A stretch of 64,000 bases of DNA from Kutzneria chonburiensis (lineage in GTDB: Bacteria > Actinomycetota > Actinomycetes > Mycobacteriales > Pseudonocardiaceae): assembly GCF_028622115.1 (NCBI RefSeq), contig NZ_CP097263.1, positions 1,736,001 through 1,800,000 of the forward strand. Direction: 5' to 3'. A program made the translations under genes and the position numbers. The notes below the pieces were generated by a model, which was not told the origin of the DNA, ran no database searches, and was given only the letters and a program-made list of their open reading frames with translations. Positions 38,274 to 45,983 of this stretch are shown piece after piece (the stretch's first letter is position 1; every line of letters begins with the position of its first letter).

Positions 38274-39539
38274 TCAGACGTGCGGGTTCAGCGTCATGCC
38301 GAAGGCGCCGAGGATGTCCGGCGACTCCGTCCAGTACGTGTCGGAGTCGCTGTTGCCGGCCGACACCATGCCGCGGGCCTGCCGCGCGGTCGAGCTGGTG
38401 ACGGTGAACACCAGGGCGCCGGAGTCGCCGTCGGTCGACGAGTAGCTCGCCGTCCCGTGGACGCCGCGCACGGAGTGCGTGCTGCCGTCGTCCCATGACT
38501 CGGTGTAGGTGACGTCCTGGTTGTCGACCTTGGTGCCACAGGGCACGCCGTGGCCGTTGTAATAGGAGCGGGCACCGTCCTGGCACACGGTCTGACCGTT
38601 GTAGGAATAGGCCGACGAATTGACCACGTACCACTTTCCGGTGGGCGTGTCGGCTTCGTCCGAATTGGATCCGGCGCCACCCGACGAGCCGGTGTCGATC
38701 ACCTCGGCATCCCAATGGGCGTTGAGCGAGGTGACGGTGCCGATCGAATTGCCGAACGTGTAGTTGAAATGGCCGACGGCGTCGCCCTCGCCGTAGACGT
38801 GCGCACCGTTGGGGAAGCAGTGGGCGGCGGTGAGCAGATAGTCGTGGCCGCCCTTCTCGGTGGCCAGGCCGGAGGTGCACTGGGCCAGATAGCCGGACTT
38901 GTGGTCGTTGCCGACCAGGACGTCGCCGCCGATGAACGGCTTGGTGTCGTTCCACCGCCACGAGCGCGGCGTGATCGGCTTGCCGGCCGTGACGGTGACC
39001 GGGATGCCGCCGCCCGCGCTCGCCGACAGCGCGGACCGGAACGAGGGCGACGTGGCGCTCTGCTTGGCGGTGACCTGGATGCCGGAGCCGTCGGGCGCGG
39101 CCGCCGCGCTGTAGACCGTCAGGTCGGCGGCCTTGACGCCGTCGTTGCCGGCCATGATCTTGGCGATACCGGCGTCCAACGCGACCTTGGTGTAGTCCGC
39201 GTGCACGACGGTGGCCAGCGCCAGGTCGATGTCCGGGTGCGCCCTCTTGGCCGCGGCCAGCAGCTTCGCCGCCCGGCCCGCGTCGGTCGCGTAGACGGTG
39301 ACCCGGTGGTGGTCGGTGTCCACGTATAGGTTGCTGTAGGTGTCGGCGAACGCGCCCCGCCCCTGCTCGCCGACGGCGTTGGCCACGGCGTCCAGCGGCG
39401 CCTCGGCCTGGAACTGGGCGATCACGGCCGGGTCGAAGCCGCTGGGCTTGGCGATGGCCGCGGCCGGCGCGCCGACCAGGCAGGCCGCCGCCAGCGGGGC
39501 CACGAGCAGCAGGCGTCTCGCCCGTGTGGTGCTCATCAT
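38274..39539 (-). CDS. Secreted S1-family (streptogrisin-like) serine protease
   Basis: A Sec signal peptide (residues 1-30, RARRLLLVAPLAAACLVGAP) precedes a propeptide-like region with RVTVYATDAGRAAKLLAAAK. The trypsin-like catalytic part has the histidine in LLTAAHCFPNG (His240), an Asp in HWDAEVID (about 278) and the serine in DGDSGALVF (Ser373). Four cysteines could form two disulfides. At 421 residues it is complete. ATG 39539 and 39536 are both possible. A hairpin overlaps its ribosome binding site. Confidence 0.92.
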   Translation of the reverse strand: MMSTTRARRLLLVAPLAAACLVGAPAAAIAKPSGFDPAVIAQFQAEAPLDAVANAVGEQGRGAFADTYSNLYVDTDHHRVTVYATDAGRAAKLLAAAKRAHPDIDLALATVVHADYTKVALDAGIAKIMAGNDGVKAADLTVYSAAAAPDGSGIQVTAKQSATSPSFRSALSASAGGGIPVTVTAGKPITPRSWRWNDTKPFIGGDVLVGNDHKSGYLAQCTSGLATEKGGHDYLLTAAHCFPNGAHVYGEGDAVGHFNYTFGNSIGTVTSLNAHWDAEVIDTGSSGGAGSNSDEADTPTGKWYVVNSSAYSYNGQTVCQDGARSYYNGHGVPCGTKVDNQDVTYTESWDDGSTHSVRGVHGTASYSSTDGDSGALVFTVTSSTARQARGMVSAGNSDSDTYWTESPDILGAFGMTLNPHV

Positions 39540-39541
39540 GG

Positions 39542-39564
39542 TGAATCGTTTCCCTTCCGATTCA
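39542..39564 (-). promoter_or_regulatory. Hairpin around the protease ribosome binding site
   Basis: The arms TGAATCG (39542-39548) and CGATTCA (39558-39564) are perfect inverted repeats. On the minus strand the loop reads GAAGGGAAA, which contains the likely Shine-Dalgarno sequence of the protease gene starting at 39539. Confidence 0.5.
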
Positions 39565-39703
39565 TGACGCTATTGCATGCGTTCAAGACGCACGGCACAC
39601 GGCATGGACAGAAGGACACGCTGGAACCGGCGGCAATCCATCCCTTTTGCCGCGTTCCGGTCGCGTGAATCCCCCCGGTTATGCCCCCGTTTGCTGATTT
39701 CCC

Positions 39704-40747
39704 CTAGCTCGCTAAATTTCGCCCGTGACTCCGCGACCCGGTACCGCCGTTCGGTCGACCGGGCGTGCCCGAAGCATTGACGCCGGGGTGGATGCCGACC
39801 CGGGTCAGGACGGTGCACACCCGGGTGGCCAGGGTGTCGAGGGAATGGCGTTGGGCGCGGCAGGTGGCGACGGCGTCGGAGAGGGACCGGCGGCGGAAAC
39901 GGAGGACGTCGCCGGGAGCGGCCTGGCCGAGGGCGGACCGGGCGACGCTGGTGGCGACGGCGGCCACCGGGTAGCCGGCGGTGACCGGGCGGCCGCGTTG
40001 CAGGACAAGCAACTCACCGGCCGGGGTGACCTCGATCGCGCCGACGGGAACGCCACGGGAAAGGATCTCGCCGCCGTCCGTGCGGACCGGCGCCGGACCC
40101 CGCAGGCGAAGGCCGATGTGATTGCTGTCGGGGGTGACGAGGTACGGCGCCGCGAACAGGCTTTCCTCCAGGCGGCCGAAGTGCAGGAGGTCGGGGCCGT
40201 CGGTGACGGAGATGGTCCACGGGCTGCCGAATCGGGGTACGGGCACCGACAGTCGGAACAGCGGGTGGCGGAAGACGGGATGGTCGAACGGAACGTAGTC
40301 GGTGTCGAAGGGGACGCGGCTGCCCGCGCGCAGCCAGGTGCCGACGCCGAGGAGGGTGTCCGGCGCGCAACTGCCGTGCGTCAGGGAAACCTGGAGCGTG
40401 CCGCACACGGCCAGATAGCACCGGAGTCCACTATGGACGTCCGATATGGACAGAGTAGCGCCGGCGGGCACGCAGATGGGTTGCCAGGTGCGCTGGAGTT
40501 GTCCGTCGCAGGCAACGGTGGCGGGTGCTCCGGTGACGGCAACCAGCGCGGCGCGGGCGAAGCCGACCGTGAGGGCCGACGCGGTGATCTCGACCAGTGG
40601 GGCGGACTCCGGATTGCCCACCAGGATGTTGGCGGCGGTGGCGGAGAACTGGTCGGCGGCGCCGTTGACCGCGATGCCCTTCCTGGACAGTCCCGGCCGG
40701 CCGAGGTCGGTGACGCAGGCGATCCCGGCGGCGAGAACCTCAAACAC
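39704..40747 (-). CDS. pxpC: 5-oxoprolinase subunit C (KipA/AHS2 family)
   Basis: PxpC with PxpA and PxpB hydrolyses 5-oxoproline to glutamate using ATP. The 347-residue protein has the family start FEVLAAGIACVTDLGRPGLS, then VNGAADQFSATAANILVGNP and HIGLRLRGPAPVRTDGGEIL, and QRGRPVTAGYPVAAVATSVA in the C-terminal half. I prefer GTG 40747, which begins right at the family start and overlaps pxpB by 8 bases, over GTG/ATG positions up to 40786. It is the last gene of the six-gene operon facing the SARP regulator. Confidence 0.92.
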   Translation of the reverse strand: MFEVLAAGIACVTDLGRPGLSRKGIAVNGAADQFSATAANILVGNPESAPLVEITASALTVGFARAALVAVTGAPATVACDGQLQRTWQPICVPAGATLSISDVHSGLRCYLAVCGTLQVSLTHGSCAPDTLLGVGTWLRAGSRVPFDTDYVPFDHPVFRHPLFRLSVPVPRFGSPWTISVTDGPDLLHFGRLEESLFAAPYLVTPDSNHIGLRLRGPAPVRTDGGEILSRGVPVGAIEVTPAGELLVLQRGRPVTAGYPVAAVATSVARSALGQAAPGDVLRFRRRSLSDAVATCRAQRHSLDTLATRVCTVLTRVGIHPGVNASGTPGRPNGGTGSRSHGRNLAS

Positions 40748-41381
40748 CGGTGGGCCAACGGGTGATGGGCTCGAATCTGACGACATCGCCCGGGCGCGGC
40801 GACAGGTGCGCCGGGGTACGGCCGATCAGCCGCCAGCCTCCCGGTGACGACACGGGATAGATCACGCACTGACGGCCGGACACCGCCACCGATCCGGTCG
40901 GGACGCGGGTGCGAGGACTCGGACAGCGGCTGATCGGCCCGGGCAGACGGGACCCGTCCATCATGGGCGCGCCAACGGGTGAGCCGGTGAAGCGAACCAC
41001 CCAAGAAGTCTCCACGTGCAGGCCGACCACCGCCTCGGGGGACAGTCCCAACTGGACCGCCACGTCCGGCAGGTCCGGGCCGTGCTCGCCGCCGTAAACC
41101 ACCGGGACTCGCCACGTCGTCGGCGGGGTCGTGGACCGGACCGGGCGGCCTGAAGCGGCGCGGCACGTCGACGCCACCTCGTCGTGGGTCGTGAGGGTGC
41201 AGTCGAACTCCACCAACACGCTGTCGTAGGTCGCCACGAGGTCGCGGACTCCAGTGACCTGGTCGGCTTCGATGACGTCGGCGAGGCGTTGCACGGCAGA
41301 CCACCGTTCCTCGGCGGTGCCACCGGTCGCGGTGACGAGCACCGCCGAATCGCCGTACGGCACGGTGTCCAGGGTGATCAC
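40740..41381 (-). CDS. pxpB: 5-oxoprolinase subunit B (KipI/AHS1 family)
   Basis: The 213-residue protein starts TVPYGDSAVLVTATGGTAEE and contains PVVYGGEHGPDLPDVAVQLG and WRLIGRTPAHLSPRPGDVVR, the AHS1 signatures (VxYGGExGPDL and W.liGRTP). It forms the ATP-using heteromer with PxpC. GTG 41381 overlaps the pxpA stop by four bases. Confidence 0.92.
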   Translation of the reverse strand: MITLDTVPYGDSAVLVTATGGTAEERWSAVQRLADVIEADQVTGVRDLVATYDSVLVEFDCTLTTHDEVASTCRAASGRPVRSTTPPTTWRVPVVYGGEHGPDLPDVAVQLGLSPEAVVGLHVETSWVVRFTGSPVGAPMMDGSRLPGPISRCPSPRTRVPTGSVAVSGRQCVIYPVSSPGGWRLIGRTPAHLSPRPGDVVRFEPITRWPTGV

Positions 41382-42139
41382 AGTCGGGCGGCCAGGGGTT
41401 CGATGCCGACGCCGGCCGACGTCAGGGCGGCACGGACGGCTCGCGCCAGATCGACGGAGCCGGGAGTGTCCCCGTGCAGGAGCACGGTGTCCGGCCGCAG
41501 CGCGATGTCCCGGCCCGTGATCGCCCGCACCACGCCGTCGGTCGCCATGCGGACCACCCGTTCCGTCACCTCTCGTTCTGCGGTGATCACGGCCCCCGGG
41601 GACGAGCGGGCGACGAGTGAGCCGTCCTCGCGGTAAGCCCGATCCGCGATGCCCAGCACGGCCACGGGCAGGCCGGCGCTGCGGGCCGCCTTCGTCAACG
41701 CGCCTTCCAGCGCGACAACGGCCAGCGAGGCGTCGAAGTCGCGCACGGCATCGACGATCGCCTCGGCCCAGTCCACATCGGACACCGCGACATTGCCGAG
41801 TTGCCCGTGCGGCGTGACATGGCGGATTCGGGTGCCGTGCACCCGGGCGAACGCATCCAAGGCGCCGAGTTGGCACAGCACGTAGGTGTAGACCTCGTGC
41901 CGGCTGAGCGCCATGGTGCGGCGGCCGAAGCCCTCGCGGTCCGGTAGACCCGGGTGGGCGCCGACGCCGACGCCGAGCCGTACGCACTCGGCGACGGTGG
42001 TGTGCATGATGCCCGGATCGCCGGCGTGGAACCCGCAGGCGATGTTGGCCGACGACACGACCCGGAGCAGGGCCGCGTCGTCGGCCGCGCGGTAGGCGCC
42101 GAACCCCTCGCCGACATCCGCCGACAGGTCGACCGTCAT
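41378..42139 (-). CDS. pxpA: 5-oxoprolinase subunit A (LamB/YcsF family)
   Basis: The 253-residue protein has the LamB/YcsF hallmarks DLSADVGEGFGAYRAADDAA, SSANIACGFHAGDPGIMHTT and VGVGAHPGLPDREGFGRRTM, with VLLHGDTPGSVDLARAVRAA near the end. It supplies the metal-binding part of 5-oxoprolinase. Its ATG (42139) overlaps the aminotransferase stop. The full PxpABC set next to glutamate-using genes suggests recovery of glutamate from 5-oxoproline. Confidence 0.94.
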   Translation of the reverse strand: MTVDLSADVGEGFGAYRAADDAALLRVVSSANIACGFHAGDPGIMHTTVAECVRLGVGVGAHPGLPDREGFGRRTMALSRHEVYTYVLCQLGALDAFARVHGTRIRHVTPHGQLGNVAVSDVDWAEAIVDAVRDFDASLAVVALEGALTKAARSAGLPVAVLGIADRAYREDGSLVARSSPGAVITAEREVTERVVRMATDGVVRAITGRDIALRPDTVLLHGDTPGSVDLARAVRAALTSAGVGIEPLAARL

Positions 42140-43296
42140 CACGCGCTCGTGGCGTCGATCAGGTCCCGGATCGCCGTGATGCCTCTGGCCACCCGGTCCA
42201 CCGGCTCGGCGCCGACCGAGATCCGGATGTGCCGGTCGCACGACCTGCCGTACGCGATGCCGGGCACCACGCTGACCCCGCCCTCCCGCAGCAGCCGGGT
42301 GCAGAACGCGGTCGAGTCCAGCACCGAGTCGCCGAGCGAGGCGAACAGGTAGAACGACGCCGAGCCCGGCACGACGGTCATGCCCGCGTCGGCCAGCTGG
42401 CCCGCGACCTCGTTGCGCAGGGCCACGACCCGGCGGATCTGGGGCCGGGTGATCTCCAGGATGTCGTCGAAGTGCTCGGCCAGGTAGCAGGACAGGATGG
42501 TCGGCGCGCACGTGATCAGGTGCTGGTTGATCTTGAGGACCTCGTCGACCAGCCGCCGGTGCGCGATGACGTAGCCGATGCGCCAGCCGGAGATGCCGTA
42601 GTTCTTGGACATCGAGTTGACCGTGACCGTGTGGTGCTTGTCCGGGTCGAACGCGCCGCAGGCCCGGAACGACGTGCCCGGCGGGACGAACTCGTTGTAC
42701 GCCTCGTCGGCGATGACCAGCAGGCCGTGCGCCTCGGCCAGGTCGTGGACGTGGGCCAGCTCGGCGACGGTGTGCACGCGGCCGGAGGGGTTGTTCGGAT
42801 TGTTGATCACGATCGCCCGGGTTCGCGGCGTCACGTAGCGGCCGAGGTCGAACACGCTCACGTCCTGCGGCACCATGACCGGGACGCCGCGACAGAGCCG
42901 GACCTGTTCGGGATAGCTCAGCCAGAACGGCTCCGGGATGATCACTTCGTCACCGGGTTCCAGCACCGCCAGCAGCATCATGTAGATCGCCGCCTTGGAA
43001 CCGGCGGTGACGATGATCTCCTGCTCCGGGTCGACCGGCACCTGGAACTCGTCCTGGTAGTACTTGGCCAGCCGCTGGCGCAGCTGCGGCAGGCCCCGCG
43101 AGTGCGAGTAGTGGTGCAGCCCCACGCCGGACAGGTCGTCGAACCGGGGCAGCGGCAGGTCGAAGAACGCCTCGCCGAGCGACAGCGTGATGATGTCGTG
43201 GCCGGAGTCGCGCAGCTCGTAGACGAGGTTGTTGTACTTGATGGACAGTGCCTGGTCCACGGCGCTCATCAGGGACGCCGGGTGGGTGGCTGACAT
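42139..43296 (-). CDS. Class I/II PLP-dependent aminotransferase
   Basis: The 385-residue fold-type I aminotransferase shows the cofactor-binding Asn/Asp/Tyr segments (VINNPNNPSGRVHTVAEL, LVIADEAYNEFV), the Schiff-base lysine in TVNSMSKNYGISGWRIGYVI and the substrate-carboxylate arginine in RHIRISVGAE. It resembles aspartate/aromatic aminotransferases of subgroup I-gamma, not class III ornithine aminotransferases. GAGGAG precedes ATG 43296. Its place after proA suggests it acts on a glutamate semialdehyde-derived or keto intermediate of the cluster; this is inference. Confidence 0.93.
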   Translation of the reverse strand: MSATHPASLMSAVDQALSIKYNNLVYELRDSGHDIITLSLGEAFFDLPLPRFDDLSGVGLHHYSHSRGLPQLRQRLAKYYQDEFQVPVDPEQEIIVTAGSKAAIYMMLLAVLEPGDEVIIPEPFWLSYPEQVRLCRGVPVMVPQDVSVFDLGRYVTPRTRAIVINNPNNPSGRVHTVAELAHVHDLAEAHGLLVIADEAYNEFVPPGTSFRACGAFDPDKHHTVTVNSMSKNYGISGWRIGYVIAHRRLVDEVLKINQHLITCAPTILSCYLAEHFDDILEITRPQIRRVVALRNEVAGQLADAGMTVVPGSASFYLFASLGDSVLDSTAFCTRLLREGGVSVVPGIAYGRSCDRHIRISVGAEPVDRVARGITAIRDLIDATSA

Positions 43297-43304
43297 GCTT
43301 CTCC

Positions 43305-44555
43305 TCACACGACCCGGGTCTGGCCGCTGCCCCAGACGATGTTCTTCACGGTGGTCAGCGCCGCCAGCCCCATCGGGCCGCGCACGTGCAGTTTCTGCGT
43401 GGACACGCCGATCTCCACGCCGTAGCCGAACTCGCCGCCGTCGGAGTAGCGGGTGGAGGTGTTCACGAACACGCTGCCGGAGTCCACCCGCGTGACGAAC
43501 GCCCGGGCCACGTCGATGTCCCGCGCGACGATCGCCTCCGCGTTGGCGGTGCCCCAGCGGTCGATGTGGGCGATCGCCTCGTCGAGGCCCGGCACCACGC
43601 GCACGGCGAGCACGAGATCCAGGTACTCGGTGCCCCAGTCCTGCTCGCTCGCCCGCACCGCCTTCGGCCAGACCTCGCACACGGTCGGGCAGCCCCGGAT
43701 CTCCACGCCCGCGGCGGCCAGCTCGTCGAGCACGTCGGGCAGCCAGTCGCGGGCGAGATCCTCGTGCACGAGCAGGGTCTCCATCGCGTTGCACACGCTG
43801 GGCCGGGAGGTCTTGGCGTTGACCGTGACCGCGGTGGCGACGGCCCGGTCCGCCGAGCCGTCGATGTAGACGTGGCAGTTGCCGGCGCCGTCGATCACCG
43901 TCGGCACGGTGGCGTTGCGCTCGACAGTGTCGATCAACTCCGGGCCGCCGCGCGGCACCAGCAGGTCGACATACCCCTTGGCCCGCATGAGCTCCAGCGC
44001 GGCGTCGCGGGACGGGTCGGCGATCAGCTGGACCGCCGCGCCCGGCACCGCCTCGTGCCGGGCGATCGCGTCGGCCAGCGCGGCCATGATCGCGGAGTTG
44101 GTCGCCGCGGCCATCGACGATCCCCGCAACACCGCGCAGTTGCCCGACTTCAGGCACAGCGCGGCCACTTCGGCGGTGACGTTGGGCCTCGCCTCGTAGA
44201 TCACCGCGACCACGCCGAGCGGTTCGCGGACGCGCTCGATCAGCAGGCCGTTCGGCCGGGTCCAGCCGGCGACCACCTCGCCGACCGGGTCGGCCAGGTC
44301 GGCGATGGTCCGGATGGCCTTGGCCAGCCCGGCCATCCGGCGGTCGGTCAACGTCAGCCGGTCGACCAGGGTGGCGGAGACGCCGGCCGCCCGCGCCGCC
44401 GCCACGTCGACCGTGTTGGCCTCGATGATCGACGGGCGGTGTTCCTCGATCGCCGCCGCCATGTCCAGCAGCACCGCGTTCTTCTCGGCGGTCGGCAGGC
44501 ACTTGACCGTGGCCCACGCCTCGGCCGCGGCGCGGCAGACTTCGATCACAGACAT
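43305..44555 (-). CDS. proA: Gamma-glutamyl phosphate reductase
   Basis: ProA reduces glutamyl-5-phosphate to glutamate-5-semialdehyde, which closes to pyrroline-5-carboxylate. The 416-residue protein has REPLGVVAVIYEARPNVTAE, the catalytic cysteine in KTSRPSVCNAMETLLVHEDL, and GTEYLDLVLAVRVV and EFGYGVEIGVSTQKLHVRGP near the end. ATG 44555 overlaps the intended proB stop (44546-44548). It is probably a second copy dedicated to the cluster, as housekeeping proBA does not normally travel with pxpABC and a SARP. Confidence 0.96.
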   Translation of the reverse strand: MSVIEVCRAAAEAWATVKCLPTAEKNAVLLDMAAAIEEHRPSIIEANTVDVAAARAAGVSATLVDRLTLTDRRMAGLAKAIRTIADLADPVGEVVAGWTRPNGLLIERVREPLGVVAVIYEARPNVTAEVAALCLKSGNCAVLRGSSMAAATNSAIMAALADAIARHEAVPGAAVQLIADPSRDAALELMRAKGYVDLLVPRGGPELIDTVERNATVPTVIDGAGNCHVYIDGSADRAVATAVTVNAKTSRPSVCNAMETLLVHEDLARDWLPDVLDELAAAGVEIRGCPTVCEVWPKAVRASEQDWGTEYLDLVLAVRVVPGLDEAIAHIDRWGTANAEAIVARDIDVARAFVTRVDSGSVFVNTSTRYSDGGEFGYGVEIGVSTQKLHVRGPMGLAALTTVKNIVWGSGQTRVV

Positions 44556-45666
44556 GGCTGTTCCTCCACGATCCGCACGTAGTCGCCGGCGGCGACGAGG
44601 GTGAGGCGGGGTCGGCCGTGCACGGTCCGGCGCAGCGAACCTCGCCGCGCGCCACCGGACGGCCGTCGGGGGCACAGATGTCGACGACGTCTCCGTTGTC
44701 GAAGGTCTGGTGCGACTCCACGATGTGCTGGTGGCGCAGGGTTTCACCGCGTTCGACGGCGGAGAGGCCGGCCGGCGCGCAGCGGACCGACCCTCGCGGT
44801 GGGGTACGGAAGGCCCGCCACAGCGTGCCGATCCCCGGGGTCGCGCCGGTCACGGCCCGCGGCCGGAAGGCGGTGCCCACCGGGTCGGCGCTGTGCGCCG
44901 CGACGAGCACGTCGGGATCGGTGGTGTCCGCGATGACCGTGCGCACGCCGGAGAACGTCGCGATCCAGCACGCGCCGAGCTTCATCCGCATGCCGCCCGT
45001 GCCGCCGCCACCGGCCGATCCGCCGGCCAGCCGCTCCAGCTCCGGGGTCAGGGCGACGACGTCGCCGATGGGCCGGGCGTCGTCGGACCGGGTCGGGTCC
45101 CGGTCGTAGAGGCCGGGCACGTCCGTCAGCAACAGCAGCAGGTCGGCCTGGAGGAAGCCGCTGAGCAGCGCGGCGAGCACGTCGTTGTTGCGCACACCGA
45201 GCGCGTCGTTCTCGTTGACCACCGGGATCATGCCCAGCGTCAGCATGGTCTCCAGGGTGTGCCGGACGCCGCCGCGGTGGGCCTCGACCAGTTCGTACGG
45301 CGTGAGCAGGAGTTGGCCGGTCTGCAGGCCGCGGTCGGCGAAGGCGGCCTGGATCGCGGAGTACAGCCGGGACTGGCCGAGCGCGGCGGCGACCTGCTGC
45401 ACCACCGTGCCCGCCGCGGCGAGGGCGGGGTGCCGGGTGCGGCCGATCGCGATCGCCCCGGACGTGACCAGCACGGGGGACAGGCCGGCGATCACTCCTC
45501 TGTGGACGGTGTCGCACAGGCGGTCGAGCTTGGCCGGGTCCAGCCGTCCGTCCGTGACCAAGGACGACGTGCCGATCTTGAGCACCACGCGGTCGCCCGA
45601 CCCGGCGGGCGAGCCGGCGCGCGTGCCGGTCGCGGGCGAGGGGTCGGCCGGGGTATTGGTCAGCAT
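44546..45666 (-). CDS. proB: Glutamate 5-kinase with an apparent frameshift near its C-terminus
   Basis: ProB phosphorylates glutamate. The kinase domain is complete (RVVLKIGTSSLVTDGRLDPA, PVLVTSGAIAIGRTRHPALA, IPVVNENDALGVRNNDVLAA) and a PUA domain follows (GTLWRAFRTPPRGSVRCAPA). After GRPVARGEV the first frame does not stop and runs antisense-like through proA into the aminotransferase. In the neighbouring frame the expected end RRTVHGRPRLTLVAAGDYVR, then IVEEQPCL and TGA at 44546, appears. A one-base indel near 44635 would explain this. AGGAGA precedes ATG 45666. Confidence 0.88.
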
Positions 45667-45728
45667 CGGTTCTCCTGCTTCGCATGACGTGTGCGGCAAG
45701 GGCCGGCACGGCAGATCGTCGTCGCCGC

Positions 45729-45757
45729 CGATGTACCGGCGATGTGCTCCCGATACG
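45729..45757 (-). promoter_or_regulatory. SARP-type heptamer repeat upstream of the proB operon
   Basis: On the minus strand three heptamers CGTATCG, CACATCG and TACATCG start exactly 11 bases apart, separated by 4-base spacers. They end 62 bases before the proB start and point towards it. Direct repeats with an 11-bp period are the known binding layout of SARP regulators such as ActII-ORF4. Confidence 0.8.
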
Positions 45758-45983
45758 CCGCCGTTGTTGCCGCCGACGATCACAGCCCGCCCCCGCGCGG
45801 TCGCCAACCGCAACCGACCATTGCTTCACCCGAGTGACACGGCAGACCGTTCGGAGTACGCGCCACAAGTCCCGGCTCCCCAATCGGGAACGTCCCGTAG
45901 CACGATGGGCCGGCGTCACGTTGCGCGGGCAACAACCGCGCCGCGGCGTCCGCATTGTGTCCTACCGACCTGGGGGAGAACCA

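Noticed and set aside
37954..38961. Upstream extension of the ABC ATPase to 38961
   Set aside because: It crosses the protease gene in another frame of the same strand; the ATPase begins naturally at ATG 37953 with a ribosome binding site.
42139..43296. Ornithine delta-aminotransferase role for the cluster aminotransferase
   Set aside because: Its motifs are those of class I/II enzymes; ornithine aminotransferases are class III, so this specific name is not supported.
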